Origin: Cristatella mucedo
Lineage: Eukaryota > Bryozoa > Phylactolaemata > Cristatellidae
Length of the DNA: 38,358 bases
Direction: 5' to 3'
Assembly: GCA_009760855.2 (NCBI GenBank)
Contig: WPIO01000483.1
Span: 1-38,358, forward strand
The notes below the pieces were generated by a model that was not told where the DNA came from, searched no databases, and worked only from the letters and a program-made list of their open reading frames with translations. Of the stretch, positions 1 to 11,737 are shown piece by piece; position 1 is the first letter of the stretch, and each line of letters begins with the position of its first letter. The position numbers and the translations under genes are program-made.

Positions 1-61
1 AAGGCTGAACGGCACGTGCATGCTTAAAGCAAAAGCCTTCTGGCATGAAACGATGGCATGA

Positions 62-925
62 ATCAGCTCGAAATCTAGGTGTCATATTCCAAAGCGACCT
101 CTCGTTAGACGACCATATCAGCTCCACAGTCAAATCCGCCTATTTTAGCTTCATAACATTGCTAAAAATTCGGGCTTGTTTAGATAAGGATACCACGTCT
201 AAGTTTGTCCATGCATTCGTGACACCCAGTCTCGACTTCTGCAACTCACTGCTTACTGGCCTACCAGCATGTGCGATCAGGTGATTGCAGCTGGCGCAAA
301 ACTCTAAAGCTAGGCTTGTCTGTCGTGAACGTCGTAGTTGCCACATTACTCCGCTTCTCGCCGACCTGCACTGGCTACCAGTCAAGACTGGGATTGACTT
401 CAAGGTTTTCTCCCTCACTTTTATGTCCCTTCATTCTATGGCTCCAGCCTATCTTTCAGAGATACTACCCCATCAGGCAAAGCATCGTACCACTCAATTT
501 TTCGGAATCCAACAGTCTAGAAATACCTCATAAAAACCTTAAATCGTGTGGAGACCGTGCATTTAGTTCATATGCTCCAAAAGTATGGAACTCCCTCCCG
601 ATCTGCGTCAGAACATCCCCTGACCTGACCACATTCAAAAGGAACCCAAAAACACACCTATTTAGGACAGCATTTAGTGGGTCCTTGTGAGTCGTCCTTG
701 ATGTGCTTATGCGTGCTGATGCTGTGCATGCTGCCACCAACCACATTTGCATGCTGACCATGTGCATGTCACCCCAAACCATATTATTCATTTCGTTTGT
801 TTTTCAAGCATAATTTTACTTACCATTCAATTGCATTTCACTTTACAGCAAATGAATAGCGCCTAGAGAGAGATGAAATTTTCTGAGGGCGCTTTATCAA
901 GTGAATTATTATTTTTATTATTACT
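62..925 (+). mobile_element. L2/CR1-like LINE, 5'-truncated, RT C-terminal part plus 3' tail
   Basis: The plus-strand translation from about 66 gives the C-terminal region of a non-LTR reverse transcriptase: a LGVIF...SDLSLDDHISSTVKSA-type thumb segment, then LDFCNSLLTGLPACAIR, ADLHWLPVK, SLHSMAPAYL and YAPKVWNSLP, all typical of the CR1/L2 group. The copy is dead: there is an in-frame stop at 282-284, and the frame changes near 495-500 at a run of T. The coding part ends near 690 with FRTAFSGSL. The 3' untranslated region follows and ends in ATT-type repeats near 906-925. The junction with unit sequence at about 60-62 is visible because the other units continue differently there. Endonuclease and RT catalytic core are missing. 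Confidence 0.88.
859..892 (+). other. 3' stem-loop of the L2-like LINE
   Basis: Outer arms GCGCC and GGCGC enclose a GAGAGA / TCT-type inner stem. The same imperfect hairpin occurs in the LINE tails at 12132-12165 (plus), 21001-21033 (minus) and 29919-29952 (minus). Such a 3' structure just before a short terminal repeat is known from CR1/L2-clade LINEs as a likely recognition site for their own reverse transcriptase; the role here is inferred from that. Confidence 0.6.
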
Positions 926-1784
926 ATGAAGCTATCATTTGCAAATATCAGTGACAGTACGCTGAAGCATGCAATAGCAAATAGAACCACCTTACAACAC
1001 TGAGGACAACATGACAGCATGAGATGTAACACTATTGCAATGAATACAACAATACAACATGAGAGCAAACGGAACCAAGCTGCATCCATTGGAGTCACGT
1101 GACTGCCACACCGACCACGAGGCAGCAAGGTTGGTAAGCTGGTACCACTTACCAGGTAATCAGGGAGAGGGACGCAGTAGCAGTCAGGCGTGCAGTGTCG
1201 GCAACGGCATTCACACAGAAGTAAACGGTCGGCTAAACCTGCGGGTTCAAGAAGCTTCAGAAGCGGTCGCTAGCCGGAAGCAGATTTAGCCACTTCCACC
1301 AAGTTTACGGCCCGCCGGCGCCACCAACCCCCACAGCACAGGGCAGCACACGGTACATTAGAGATCGGCTCATGGCTAAGTGCAGTCGAGTAGACATTTG
1401 GTCGACCGTAGGCAGACCTCGTTCTCGGGCCGACGGTGGCCAAGCCGTCGCATGTACGCCCCCATGTACCTCTACTGTCGGCTCAAGAAAGCAAGCATTC
1501 CGTGATGAGCAGCTCAATGAGTGCCTGCGTCACCACAGTCGAATTTGGTAGTCACGCCTGCAGCACGAGCTCGCCGAACTTAGCAAGCTTCGTTAACCAA
1601 TGCATGATCTAGTGGTCTTCGTGGCACAGCATCATGCTTATTGGGTAGTGCCTATATTGAGGACTAAAAATAACTCGCGTGTGTTGTGTAGGTATGAATA
1701 GTGTGAGCAAAGTTGGAGTAAAAGCATCACTATAACTCCAGCAATAATCATCTTAAACAGAGAAGTACTAAGTGCAGAAAAGAC

Positions 1785-2260
1785 ACAGGTTAGGGGGCAA
1801 GGGATGCGGCTTCAGATGTGGCATAGAAGGTTGATGAGAAAGTAGTAACTGGGGTGGAACATTAGGTGGTGAAGAAGGCTGGGTAAATTGTGGTAGAGGT
1901 TGTGGTTGTAGCAAGCAAAGAAGATCAAGGCTGGAGCTACGAATGAGTTGTCTAAACGATGCGGCTAAAGTAACCAAGACGACTGAGGCAGCTCGGGTGA
2001 CTTAAATGGCTGGTAAGGCAGGGGTGACCGCAGCAGATGAGTCGACCAAGAAATAAGAGGTAGGCAAGGTAGAGAGACACACCAGGGCAGGGAGCAGGCA
2101 AGGCACGACAGGGCAGGGAGGCTTGGCGGCTAAGATATCTCGAGGTGGCTAAAATGATGGCCACCTGCCAAATCAGTAGCAGCAGTGGCAGCAGCAAAAA
2201 AGACAGCAGCAGCAGGAGGAGCAACAGCACGAAGCAGTAAGGGATATGATGCAGCCACAA
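1785..2260 (+). repeat. GCA/CAG-rich sub-block of unit 1
   Basis: This block recurs at 5401-5885 in unit 2 and 9800-10280 in unit 3. It becomes strongly GCA/CAG rich from about 2165 to 2235. Read on the minus strand it produces poly-leucine, which gives false membrane-protein-like open frames in all three copies. Unit 1 matches unit 3 better than unit 2 here: around 1838 and 9850 both read GTAGTAACTGGGGTGGAAC, while unit 2 has a shorter, changed version. Confidence 0.7.
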
Positions 2261-3511
2261 ACGAGAGTGTTAATTAAAGCTCTGCATTGTTTGAAAAGCT
2301 TGTGCGACGACTGTGAGCTAGAAGTACGCGAAATAATCCGACGTCACTCTAGCACATTTCTAACTCTTATTTGTAGCACGACGAGGCTTCTACAGCTTCA
2401 AGCACTCGCGACAGTCAATGGGGGTCCAATTCAGACGATCACGAATACCATAACAGAGTAAGCATTATTTAGTTGTCAAATTTCGCTAAGAAAAAGTGCT
2501 GATGATAGAAAGCCGAGAGATGGGAGAATAATAAAACAAAATCAATTGATTGCTGGGCAAGCTATGCAGGGTTATTCTGAGGTTTTAAGCTTCGTATCTT
2601 ATCAAAAATTCACGAAAGGCCAATTGCTAGACTAGGAAACTTAGCGTTGCTAGCTCAGTAAACGTACACGTGAAGCTTACCCGACGTTTGCATGCTGCTT
2701 CATACTGACAAATCATTAAAATTCAATCACGAACGGCAGCATTACCTGGAGTGGCCACGACTGAACGACTCGGTTCGGACATAGCCATAATGCTGGAACT
2801 ACGAGTGTGAAATAGGAGTACGCTAGCTGGTCAATGTATGCTAGCTTTCCTCTATCTCACAGTCATCGCTCGGCTTCCTTTGCCTATGTAAGCGCATCAT
2901 TAGCAAAGAAAATGCAGACTACTTAGGCAAGTAGGCTGATGCTGCTAACGTAAGGCAGACCTGCAAGTGGGTTACCAAAAAATTAGTCAAGTTAAGGGTG
3001 AACGGCACATGCATGCTTTAAGCAAAAGCCTTCTGGCATGAAACAATGGCATTAAGCGATCCATTGTAAATTAGCTGTGGGAGTTGGAAGCAGCTGAAGT
3101 GTGGGAGGCAACCGGCGCTTTGAGCTTGCTAGCAAGGTCACATGCGACTCGGTCAAGCGCCTCTCACCTTACATGCCAATTCAGAGTGAGTTCCCGTCAG
3201 AGCGACGACATACTTGCCGAGCTTAACGATCGTGCCTTAGCCTCTCGCTTTTGTGCTACTCGGCACTCTGTTTGCTCTCACTCTCAATCCATTAGATCCA
3301 TCAGACGAACTCTAAGGGCAGAGAATCTTGTGTTAGCGAGCTCTTAATCATCTGCAAAAACTCCACTGATGAGACTAACGACTAGCAACGGCTGTTTAGA
3401 TAAGCCAACCTTAAACTTTGCTTTAACTTCCTTCACACTGCAGTAGAGTCATTATCGGTCGTTATCCACTGGCTGCACATCTAAAAGAGACGAAAATACT
3501 GACGGAAAAAT

Positions 3512-3585
3512 TTCTGCATTGAAATTTTTGTTTATTTCTATAAAAAATGAATATTATTAAATATAAAGAATAAAATAAATTAGCA
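3512..3585 (+). other. AT-rich stretch private to unit 2
   Basis: About 75 bases of nearly pure A/T (for example TATTATTAAATATAAAG) sit between two blocks that lie next to each other in unit 3. It is either a small insertion or an expanded AT-rich spot. An AATAAA occurs inside, but there is no transcript evidence to call it a polyadenylation site. Confidence 0.4.
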
Positions 3586-5939
3586 TTCAGTGTGCTGCTT
3601 GTGACGAGCAGCACAGCGAATGCAATACATTCCGTTTTCGGCCAAGGTCCTGCTCACTCATATCGGGCACTGACCTTTCCAAGGGCATTTCAAGGTACTG
3701 GTATTCTACAAAAAAGTGAAGAGACTCTACAGATGGGCTGCACCCAAAATGCGGTATCTTGTGCTGCAACCCCAGCTCCTAGTCAGTTTAGTGCAGCTTG
3801 CACTGACCTGAATCTATGCGGTTCCCAGCACTCACCAGTCTGCAAAACAGATCCACTAGCAGGCTTTCAGTACGACAGCGATGACCTGTAGCTGCTTCAT
3901 CAGCTCTGCCCCTATTAACAAGAACATGGCATGCGGTGACACTTCAAATCTCTGGCCGGCAGTGCTGAAGCAGAAATGGTTTGCTGTTGCGACTACTAGA
4001 GTTTGAGCGCAGCTACTGGTGCATCCCTCGATAGCCGGCTTTCCTGCATGGCAGTCGGTAGTGCTAGCAAAGTAAAGAAAGTCCGTCCAAACGCTCAATC
4101 GTTGGAAAGCAGTCAGTATACGTTTCTTCCAGTGAAGATAAGATAACGACACCGCAGACCATCAGCCCTCTATGTAGCCACAACCAGACACTCGCATCGC
4201 GGCTTAGGTCCCAGGCGTGCTGCCCGACTGCAGCCAGCATGCAATGGCAACAAATCCAGCATCTATGTAGGGCTGTAAGCTCTTCTTTCGCAGGATCTGC
4301 AAAATCCCTTCAGCCACGGACCACAAATGCAGGAGCCTGCGGCCGCAAGGGATATCATTCGGAAGCAAGGCAAAGTGCATGGCAGCCAATGCAGGGCGCA
4401 CAGAAGTGAGAGTGAGCTTGCCACAGTGAGAGCAGCACAAGACAGTACACTGAAGCACGCCATAGCAAAGAGAACCACACAACACGGAGGACCACCTGAC
4501 AGCGTGGGATACAACGCGACTGCAATGCATACAACATGAGAGCAAACGGGACCACGAGGCATCCACGGGAATCACGTGAATGCCGCAGGGACAATGAGGC
4601 AGCAAGGATGGTCACCAGGTACCACCTCTCAGGTAATCATGTAGAGGGACCCGGCTGCGGCATTCACACATAAGTACTGCCAAAACACCAAGCATGTAGC
4701 GTTCGTTCGCAAGTACAACTCTCTTGCCGGATACCCACTGGAGGCACATGGCGGCCGTCACACCAGGACGTCGGTCATTCGTATCAGTGGCTGGGTGGGA
4801 GGTAGGATGATGGCATATAGCCGAGGCACGACTGACCACACGGCTAAACAGGCAAATCGAAAGGATTCTCCCGAACCTGCTGGGACCGTCGATGTTTCAA
4901 CATGACATCCCCTTCGAATCGGTGCTGCCATGCTATTTTTCTTCTAAAACAAAGCCGAAACTGTGGGTTCCTTGAGCGTCTGGAGGCCCCTTGCTGAGTG
5001 CAGTCATGTAGACATTTGGTCGACCGTCGGCAGACCTTGTCCTCGGGCCGACGGTGGCCAAGCCGTCGCATACATGCCCCTAAGTACCTCTACTGTCGGC
5101 GAAAAAATGCGAACATCCCGTGATGAGCAGCTGAATGAGTGCTTGGATCACCAGAGTCGAAACTGTTGCTCGAGCTCACAGCATGACGGTGCGAACTTGC
5201 CAAGCTTCGCTAACCAATGCATGATCAGGTGGTCTTCGTGGCACAGCGTGATCTTTATTGGGTTGTGCCTAATTTTAATACTACGAATAACTTGGGTGCA
5301 TCGTTGAGGTATGAATAGTGTGAGCAAAGTGGGAGAAGAAGCATCCCTATATCACCAACAATAATTAAACTAAACAGAAAGGTACTATGCAAAGGAAAGA
5401 CCCAGGTTAGGCGGCCAAGAATGCGGCTGTGGATGTGGCATAGGAGGTTGTGGAGAATTTAGTGACTGGGGCATTTGGTGGTGAAGAAGGCTGTGGATGT
5501 TGCGGTAGAGGTTGTGTTGGTAGCAAGCAAAGAAGATCAAGGCAGAGGTTTTGAAGGCGTTGGCTATAACGATGTGGCTAAAGCAGCCAAGACGACCGAG
5601 CCAGCTTGGGTGACTTAAATGGCTGGGAAGGCAGGGGTAAATGAGGCAGATGAGTCGACCGAGAAATAAGAGGCAGGCGAGGTAGAGAGACACGCAAGGA
5701 CAGGGAGCAGGCAAGACACGACAGGGCAGGCAGGGCAGGCGGCTAATATATATCGAGGTGGCTAAAATGATGGCAACCTGTCAAAACAGTAGCAGCGGTG
5801 GCAGCAGCAAAAGAGACAGCAGCAGTAGCAACTGAAAGAGCATGAAGCAGTAAGGGATATGATGCGGCCACGAATGAGAATGTGCATCAGCAAAAAGGGC
5901 ACGCGGCAGTCGAAGAGACCAGGGGACTGCACGGAGGAG

Positions 5940-6270
5940 AATGTGGCATCAAGGGAGAAGGTTTAGCAACAAGTGCGAGCACACAGAAGGAAGGAAGAGC
6001 ACGCAGCAGCTAGGAAGAGGGTGCGGCAGGAAGGAAAGACATGCAGCGTCAAGGCACACCATGCAGCATCAGGGCAGAGCAAGCAGCAACCAAGGGGAGC
6101 ACGCAGGAGTAAGTAAGACCATGTACCTGCAAAGGACATCATGCACCAGTAAGAGAGAGCTTGAGGCAGCAGCAGAAGCATGCAGCAGAAAGGAAGAGCA
6201 TGCAGCAGCAAGGGGAGCAAGTGGCAGCAAGGAGAACATCCTGCAACAATGGAGAATGTGCGGCACCAAA
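5940..6270 (+). repeat. Degenerate GCAGCA-type minisatellite, unit 2
   Basis: The stretch is built from imperfect short repeats such as CATGCAGCAGAAAGGAAGAG and AGCAAGGGGAGCA, with no strict period. The equivalent stretch in unit 3 is 10345-10635, and unit 1 lacks it. It encodes lysine/glutamine/serine-rich frames on the plus strand and leucine/cysteine-rich frames on the minus strand, as expected of simple sequence. I do not interpret those as genes. Confidence 0.6.
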
Positions 6271-6279
6271 AGAAATTAG

Positions 6280-7176
6280 CTTACAAAAATGGCATGGGAA
6301 AGCACGCTGAGCATTTTTCAGGCAGAGAGATCATGCCACAGAAAGAGAGACAACATGCCAGACATTTCGGTCAGTAGGTTACAGCTTGCAGGTGGAAGAG
6401 GTTTAGAAATGGCTGGCAAGGAGCTTGGCGGTAACAGAAAATCACGGAAGCTCTTCCCAACGACTTAGCAAGAAGATTCAAGAGCTACAGAGTTGAAAGA
6501 ACTGACATGCCAATAAAAGGTCTAATCTCCTCGGCTTCCCACAAGTTTAAATAAGCACGTCATTTAACTGGTTGGAATGTACTCATTGGAATGCGATAGC
6601 TTTCAAGGGTCCACCGTACTAACATGCTAGGCATTTCAAAAATATCCAAACCGACTCTCTTTGCAATCACCGAAAGAAGGAATCAACCTCGATCCATGGA
6701 TAGAGGATCACCATAAAGCAAGACTCTGTGAATTAGCACGGTCTCACCAAAGGCATGCCTACCTTGCACTTGCTGGAACAGTTGGCAAACGCCCAGCCAC
6801 TCTAGTTCGTGCTGACTGCACGATGCTCGGGTGATCGTAATTGCAGCTATAAGAAAAGCGACAGAGACACTGCTTTGATCCCTGAAAAGGATTGCACCTG
6901 CCAAAGTCGCAATCAATTACAACACTTTGTCAAAACACATCTGACACTGGCTTTGTGCTAGATACAATAATTGTCGCTTTGTTGTGCAGCATTTGGAGAA
7001 TATACCTACGATATGAGCTTGATGAAGCACATCGTATGCATATGCTCACAATTCTGCACACATGGTAATTTGCATTGAATTGCTCAAGTACCGATCGCTG
7101 TTGCAGCAGCCAACTTCATCCCCTATATAGCAAAAGCTGAAGATGGTTGGTACCACCAGCACACTGAGAACACCTG
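6280..7176. other. 0.9-kb segment private to unit 2, no gene recognised
   Basis: This segment has no counterpart in units 1 or 3, which pass directly from the GCA-rich part to the next shared block. A plus-strand frame is open from about 6629 to 6834 but I recognise no family in it, there is no clear start codon, and no flanking exon is evident. It could be an insertion of unknown type into unit 2, or ancestral sequence lost from the other copies. Confidence 0.35.
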
Positions 7177-8031
7177 CAGGCAAGTTCTGCATTGTTTGAA
7201 ACGCTTGTGCGACGACTGTGTGCTACAAATACACGACATAATCCGACGTCACTCTAGCTTTCTTCTGGCTCTTATTCATAGCACGACGAGGCTTCTACAG
7301 CTTCAAGCACTCAGGACAGTCAATGGTGATCCAAGTCACACGTTCACGATTACCATAACTGAGTAAGCATTATTTAGTTGTCCAATTTCGATAAGAAAAA
7401 GTGTTGAAAATTAAAACGCGAGTGATGGGAGAATAGCAAAACAGCCGCAGGTGATTCCAGTGACAGGAGAAGTAGCTCGTATGCCCATAGAATGTAATGG
7501 GAAGATCGTAATCCACCGTAAGTCACGCCATTCGGAGTCGTGCTATGCCATAAATGCTGACGCTGCCCTTTTCAAGGCAAGGAGGCTAAATCAAGGCAAG
7601 GCACGAAGAGTTTGTCTGAAGTTTAAGCTTCGCATCTTATCGAAACTTCATGAAAAGCCAGTCGCTAGACTGAGAAACTTAGCATAGCAAGCTCAGTAAA
7701 CGTATACACGAGGCTTACCCGGCGTTTGCATGCTGCTTCAGGTTGACAAATCATTACAATTCAATCAAGAACGGCAGCATTACCTGGACTGGCTAGGACT
7801 CTACAAATCAGTTGGCACTTAGCAATCATGCTGGAACTAGGAGTGTGATATAAGAGCAAGCTAGCTGGTCAATGTATGCTAGCTTTCCTTTATCTCACAC
7901 TCATCGCTCAGCTTCCTTTGCCTATGTCAGTGCATCTTAAGCAAAAAAAAGGCAGATTACTTAGGCAAGCAGGTTGATGCGTCTGAGTTGAGGCAGACAA
8001 GCAAGTGAATTATTAGGAAATCAGTCAAGCG

Positions 8032-11000
8032 AAGGCTGAATGCCACATGCATGCTTATAGCCAAAGCCTTCCGGTATGAAACATTGGCATGAAGCGATCT
8101 ATTGTAATATAGCCTGTGGGAGCAGGAAGCAGCTGAAGTGTAGTACGCAACCAGCGCTTTGAGCATGCTAGCAAGGTGAAATGCGACTCGGTCAAGCGCA
8201 TTTCTCCTCACACGCATATTCAGAACGAGGTACCGTTAGAGCATCGACAAACTTGCACTGCTTAATGATCGTGCATTATCCGCTCGCTTCTGGGCTACTC
8301 GCAGCTCTGTTTGCTCTAACGCTCAATCCATTTGATCCATCCGATGAACTCTACAACGCAGAGCATCTTGTGTGAGCATGCAAATAATGCTCTTGAAATA
8401 TTACACTCACTAGAATTACGACTAGCAATGGCTATTTAGATAAGCCAACATCAAACTTTGCACAACCATCCTACACACAGAAGAAGAGGTATGCTATCAG
8501 CTGCTATTTACTGACGGCTAAAAGAAACGAAAAGACTCCTGCTTCTGACAAGCAGTGCTGCGAATGCTAGAAATTCCGTCTATGGTGACAACTCCTGCTC
8601 ACTTGTGTCGTGCACTGACCTTTCCAAGAGCGTTCCAAGGGCGTTCCAAGGCATATCCATTCTACAAAAAAGTGAAGAGATTCTACAGTTGGGCTCATAC
8701 AAAATGCTGCATCTGGTGCTGCAACCGCAGCTCCTAGTTAGGTTATTGCACCTTGCACTGACCTGAATTTGTGAGGTTCGTAAAATTCACCAGTCTGCAA
8801 AATAGAAACACTATCGGGCTTTCAGTACGACAGTGGTCACTTGTAGCTGCAGCATCAGCTCTGCCCCCTTTAACTAGAGCATGGCATGCGATGGCACCTC
8901 AAATCTCTGACCGGCAGTGCTCAAGCAGAAATGAGACGCTGTTGCGACCACTAGAGCTGGACTGCCTCTGCAGTTGTGACCCTCGATTGAAAGAAAAAAT
9001 TGAAAGAAATTCTGTCCAAACGCTCAATCATTGCAATGAGCTGGAGTGTGGTAGGCAACCGGCGCTTTGAGCTTGCTGGCAATCTGACACGCGACTTGGT
9101 CAAGGATGTCTCACCTCACACACAAATTTAGAGCGAGGTACCGTTAGAGTCGATGATTCTATGAGTGAGTCGCTGAGTTAATGATGAGTCGCTGTTGCGA
9201 ACACTAGAGCTCGAGTGCCGCTGCTGGTGCGACCGTCGATTGCCGCACGTTCTGTATGGCAGATGGTAAGGCTAGCAAACTGAAGAAAGTCTGTCGAAAC
9301 GCACAATCTTTGCAATGAATTCAGTATATGTTTATTCCTGTGAAGTTAAAACAACAACACAGCTGACTATCAGCCCTCTAGGTAGCCACAACCAGACACT
9401 CGCAACACGACTGAGGGCCTAGGCGTGCTGCCCGACTGCAGCCATCGACTGTGGCCGAGCCATCTCATGCACGCACCTAAATACCTCTACTGTCTGAGCA
9501 AGAAAGCGAGCGTCCCATGATGAGCAGCTGAATGAGTGCTCGTGTCACAAGAATCGAAGTTGTTGGTCACGCTTGCAGCACGAGAGCGCCAAACTTAGCA
9601 AGCTTCGTTAACCAATTCATGATCAGGTGTTCTTCGTGGCACAGCATGGTCTTTATCGGGTTGTACCTACTCTGAGGACTACGAATCACTCAGCTGCATC
9701 GTTGAGGTATGAATAGTGTGAGCAAAGTTGGAGTGAAAGCATCACTATAACTCCAACAATAATCAACCTAAATAGAAAACTTCTTCATGCAAAAAAGATC
9801 CAGGTTAGAAGGCAAAGGATTTGGCTGCAGATGTGGCATAGTAGGTTGTGGAGAAAGTAGTAACTGGGGTGGAACGTTAGGTGGTGAAGAAGGCTGTGGA
9901 AGTTGCGGTTGAGGTTGTGGTTGTAGCAAGAGAAGAAGATCAAGACTTAGGCTACGAATGCGTTGGCTAAGCAATGTGGCTAAAGTAGCCAAGACGACTG
10001 AGGCAGCTCGGGTTACTTTAATGGCTGGAAAGTCAGGCGTAACCGAGGCAGCTGAGTCGACCAAAAACTAGGAGGCAGGCGAGGTAGAGACACGCAAGGG
10101 CAGGGAGCAGGCAAGACACGACATGGCTGGCAGGGTTGGCGGCTAAGATAACTCGAGGTGGCTAAAAAGATGGCCAGCTGTAAACACAGAAGCAGCAGTG
10201 GCAGCAGCAAAAGAGACAGCTGCAGCAGCAAGAGCAAGAGCATGAAGCAGTAAGGGATGTGATGCAGCCACGAATGAGAGTGCGCATAAGCAATATGGGC
10301 ATGCGGCAGCCAAAGAGACCAGGGGACTGCACGGGGGAGGGGGAAGAATGTGGCATCAAAAGAGAAGGTGTAGCAGCAATTGGGAGCATACAGAAGGAAG
10401 GAAGAGCATGCAACAGCTAGGAAGAGGTGCGGCAGCAAGGAAAGATATGCAGCGTCAAGGCACACCATGCAGCATCAGGGCAGAGCCAGCAGCAAGCAAG
10501 GGAAACATGCAGGAGCAAGGAAGACCATGTGCCAGGAAATGACATCATGCACCAGTAAGCAAGAGCTTTGGGAAGCAGCAGCAAGCATGCAGCACAGAAC
10601 ATGAGAATGCAGCAGCACGGGGAGCAAGTGGCAGTGACAGAAGAAGTAGCTCGTAGGCCAATATAAAAGCCTGGAAACATTGTTGGCCACCGGCGCCGAG
10701 TCAGGCTATGCGATGAATGCTGATGCTGCCCTATTCAAGGCAAAGAGGCCAACGCTAGGCAAGGTACGCAGGGTTAGTCTGTGGTTCAAGCTTTGTATCT
10801 TATAAAAAACTCATGAACAGCCCGTCGCTAGACTGAGAAACTTTCGCTAGCTCAGTAGACGCACGCACGAGGCTTACCCGGCGTTTGCACGCTGCTTCAT
10901 ACTGTTAGACAAATCATTACAATTCAATCAGGAACGGCAGCAATACCAGGAGTGGCCACGACTCATTGAATCGGTGGGCACTCAGCAATAATGCTGGAAC

Positions 11001-11192
11001 TAAGAGTGTTAAATAGGAGGACGCTAGCTTGTCAATGGACGATAGCTTTCCTCTATCTCACACTCATCGCTCAGCTTCATTTGCCTATGTAAGTGCATCT
11101 TAAGGGAAAAAAGCAGATTACTTAGGCAAGCAGGTTGATGCGTCTGAGTTGAGGCAGACAAGCAAGTGGGTTATTAGGAAATCAGTCAAGCT
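8032..11192 (+). repeat. Left tandem array, unit 3
   Basis: Third copy, about 3.2 kb, shorter than unit 2 because of several deletions. Block order is the same. It has its own internal rearrangement: around 9045-9150 a second, partial copy of the CAACCGGCGCTTTGAG block is inserted, so the GACTACTAGAGCT-type block occurs twice, near 8935 and near 9195. An 11-base local duplication (GCGTTCCAAGG) lies at about 8632-8652. Frames open in unit 2 are interrupted here; for example the frame equivalent to 3084-3347 meets a TAG soon after its start. Confidence 0.78.
10345..10635 (+). repeat. Degenerate GCAGCA-type minisatellite, unit 3
   Basis: Counterpart of the unit 2 tract at 5940-6270, with the same imperfect AGCAAGGAAAGA / CATGCAGCA motifs. 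It ends abruptly near 10635, where the sequence joins a block that lies more than 1 kb further on in unit 2. Confidence 0.58.
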
Positions 11193-11737
11193 AAGCCTGA
11201 ACGGCACATGTATGCTTTAAGCGAAAGCCTTCTGGCATGAAACAATGGCATTAAGCGATCCATTGTAAATTAGCTGTGGGAGTTGGAAGCAGCTGAAGTG
11301 TGGGAGGCAACCGGCACTTTGAGCTTGCTAGCAAGGTCACATGCGACTCGGTCAAGCGCCTCTCACCTTACATGCCTATTCAGAGTGAGTTACCGTCAGA
11401 GCGACGACATACTTGCCGAGCCTTACGATCGTGCATTGGCTTGTCGCTTTTGTGGTACTCGGCGCTCTGTTTGCACTCAGGCTCATTCCATTACATCCAT
11501 CCGACGAACTGTAAAATTCAGAGCACGTTTTGTAAGCAAGCGATTAATCCTCTGCAAAGCTTACACTGATTAGAATTACGACTAGCGATGGCTGTTTAGA
11601 TAAGCCAACCTCAAACTTTGAATTAACTTCCCACACATCGCAGCAGAGGCGTTATCACCCAATTTTACACTGGCTCCACATCTGAAAGAGACGAAAATAC
11701 TGCTAAAAAATGGTTAGCATTCAATTTAGGTTCCTTT
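11193..11737 (+). repeat. Left tandem array, unit 4 stub
   Basis: This stub begins with the common start block and continues to about 11735, where an L2-like insertion begins. Over 11254-11500 it is much closer to unit 2 (3056-3330) than to unit 3; by eye roughly nine in ten bases match. This makes it a recent relative of unit 2. On the other side of the LINE the same early blocks appear again, so the stub is an extra partial unit, not the left half of unit 5. Confidence 0.75.

Larger units (their letters stand above)
1..2993 (+). repeat. Left tandem array, unit 1 (partly replaced by a LINE)
   Basis: First visible copy of a large tandem unit. The opening 60 bases match the starts of units 2, 3 and 4 at 2994, 8032 and 11193. 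After an inserted L2-like LINE (62-925) the unit resumes near 950, at a point equivalent to about 4440 in unit 2, so some 1.4 kb of unit is absent. The rest follows the common order: a segment with ACGTG-type palindrome near 1094, a block at 1380-1780 also found at 4996-5390 and 9450-9790, a GCA-rich block at 1785-2260, a block at 2276-2540 shared with 7177-7440, and a terminal block at 2580-2993 shared with 7615-8031 and 10777-11192. No open frame is preserved between copies. I infer non-coding tandem duplication; the exact left edge is outside the window. Confidence 0.8.
2994..8031 (+). repeat. Left tandem array, unit 2 (most complete copy)
   Basis: This is the longest copy (about 5.0 kb) and the best reference for the array. 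In order it has the start block (2994-3060), a block with the CAACCGGCGCTTTGAG motif (3100-3510), a private AT-rich stretch (about 3512-3585), a block at 3586-4180 shared with 8536-8930 and 12660-13140, a block at 4180-4640 shared with the ends of units 1 and 5, a block at 4996-5390, the GCA-rich blocks at 5401-6270, a private 0.9-kb segment (6280-7176), then 7177-8031 shared with units 1 and 3. Short open frames occur but none stays open in the other copies. I see no gene in it. Confidence 0.8.

Noticed and set aside
1952-2260. Leucine-rich, membrane-like frames (also 5385-5714 and 10013-10468)
   Set aside because: They come from GCA/CAG-rich DNA read on the minus strand. Frames and lengths differ between the three unit copies, which is not expected of a selected protein.
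3084-3347. Plus-strand frame shared with 11283-11573
   Set aside because: The shared frame reflects recent duplication. The start is TTG, and the equivalent frame in units 3 and 5 has an early TAG.
7451-7687. 78-residue basic plus-strand frame
   Set aside because: It starts with GTG, and the homologous stretches in units 1 and 3 carry indels and stops. No family is recognisable.
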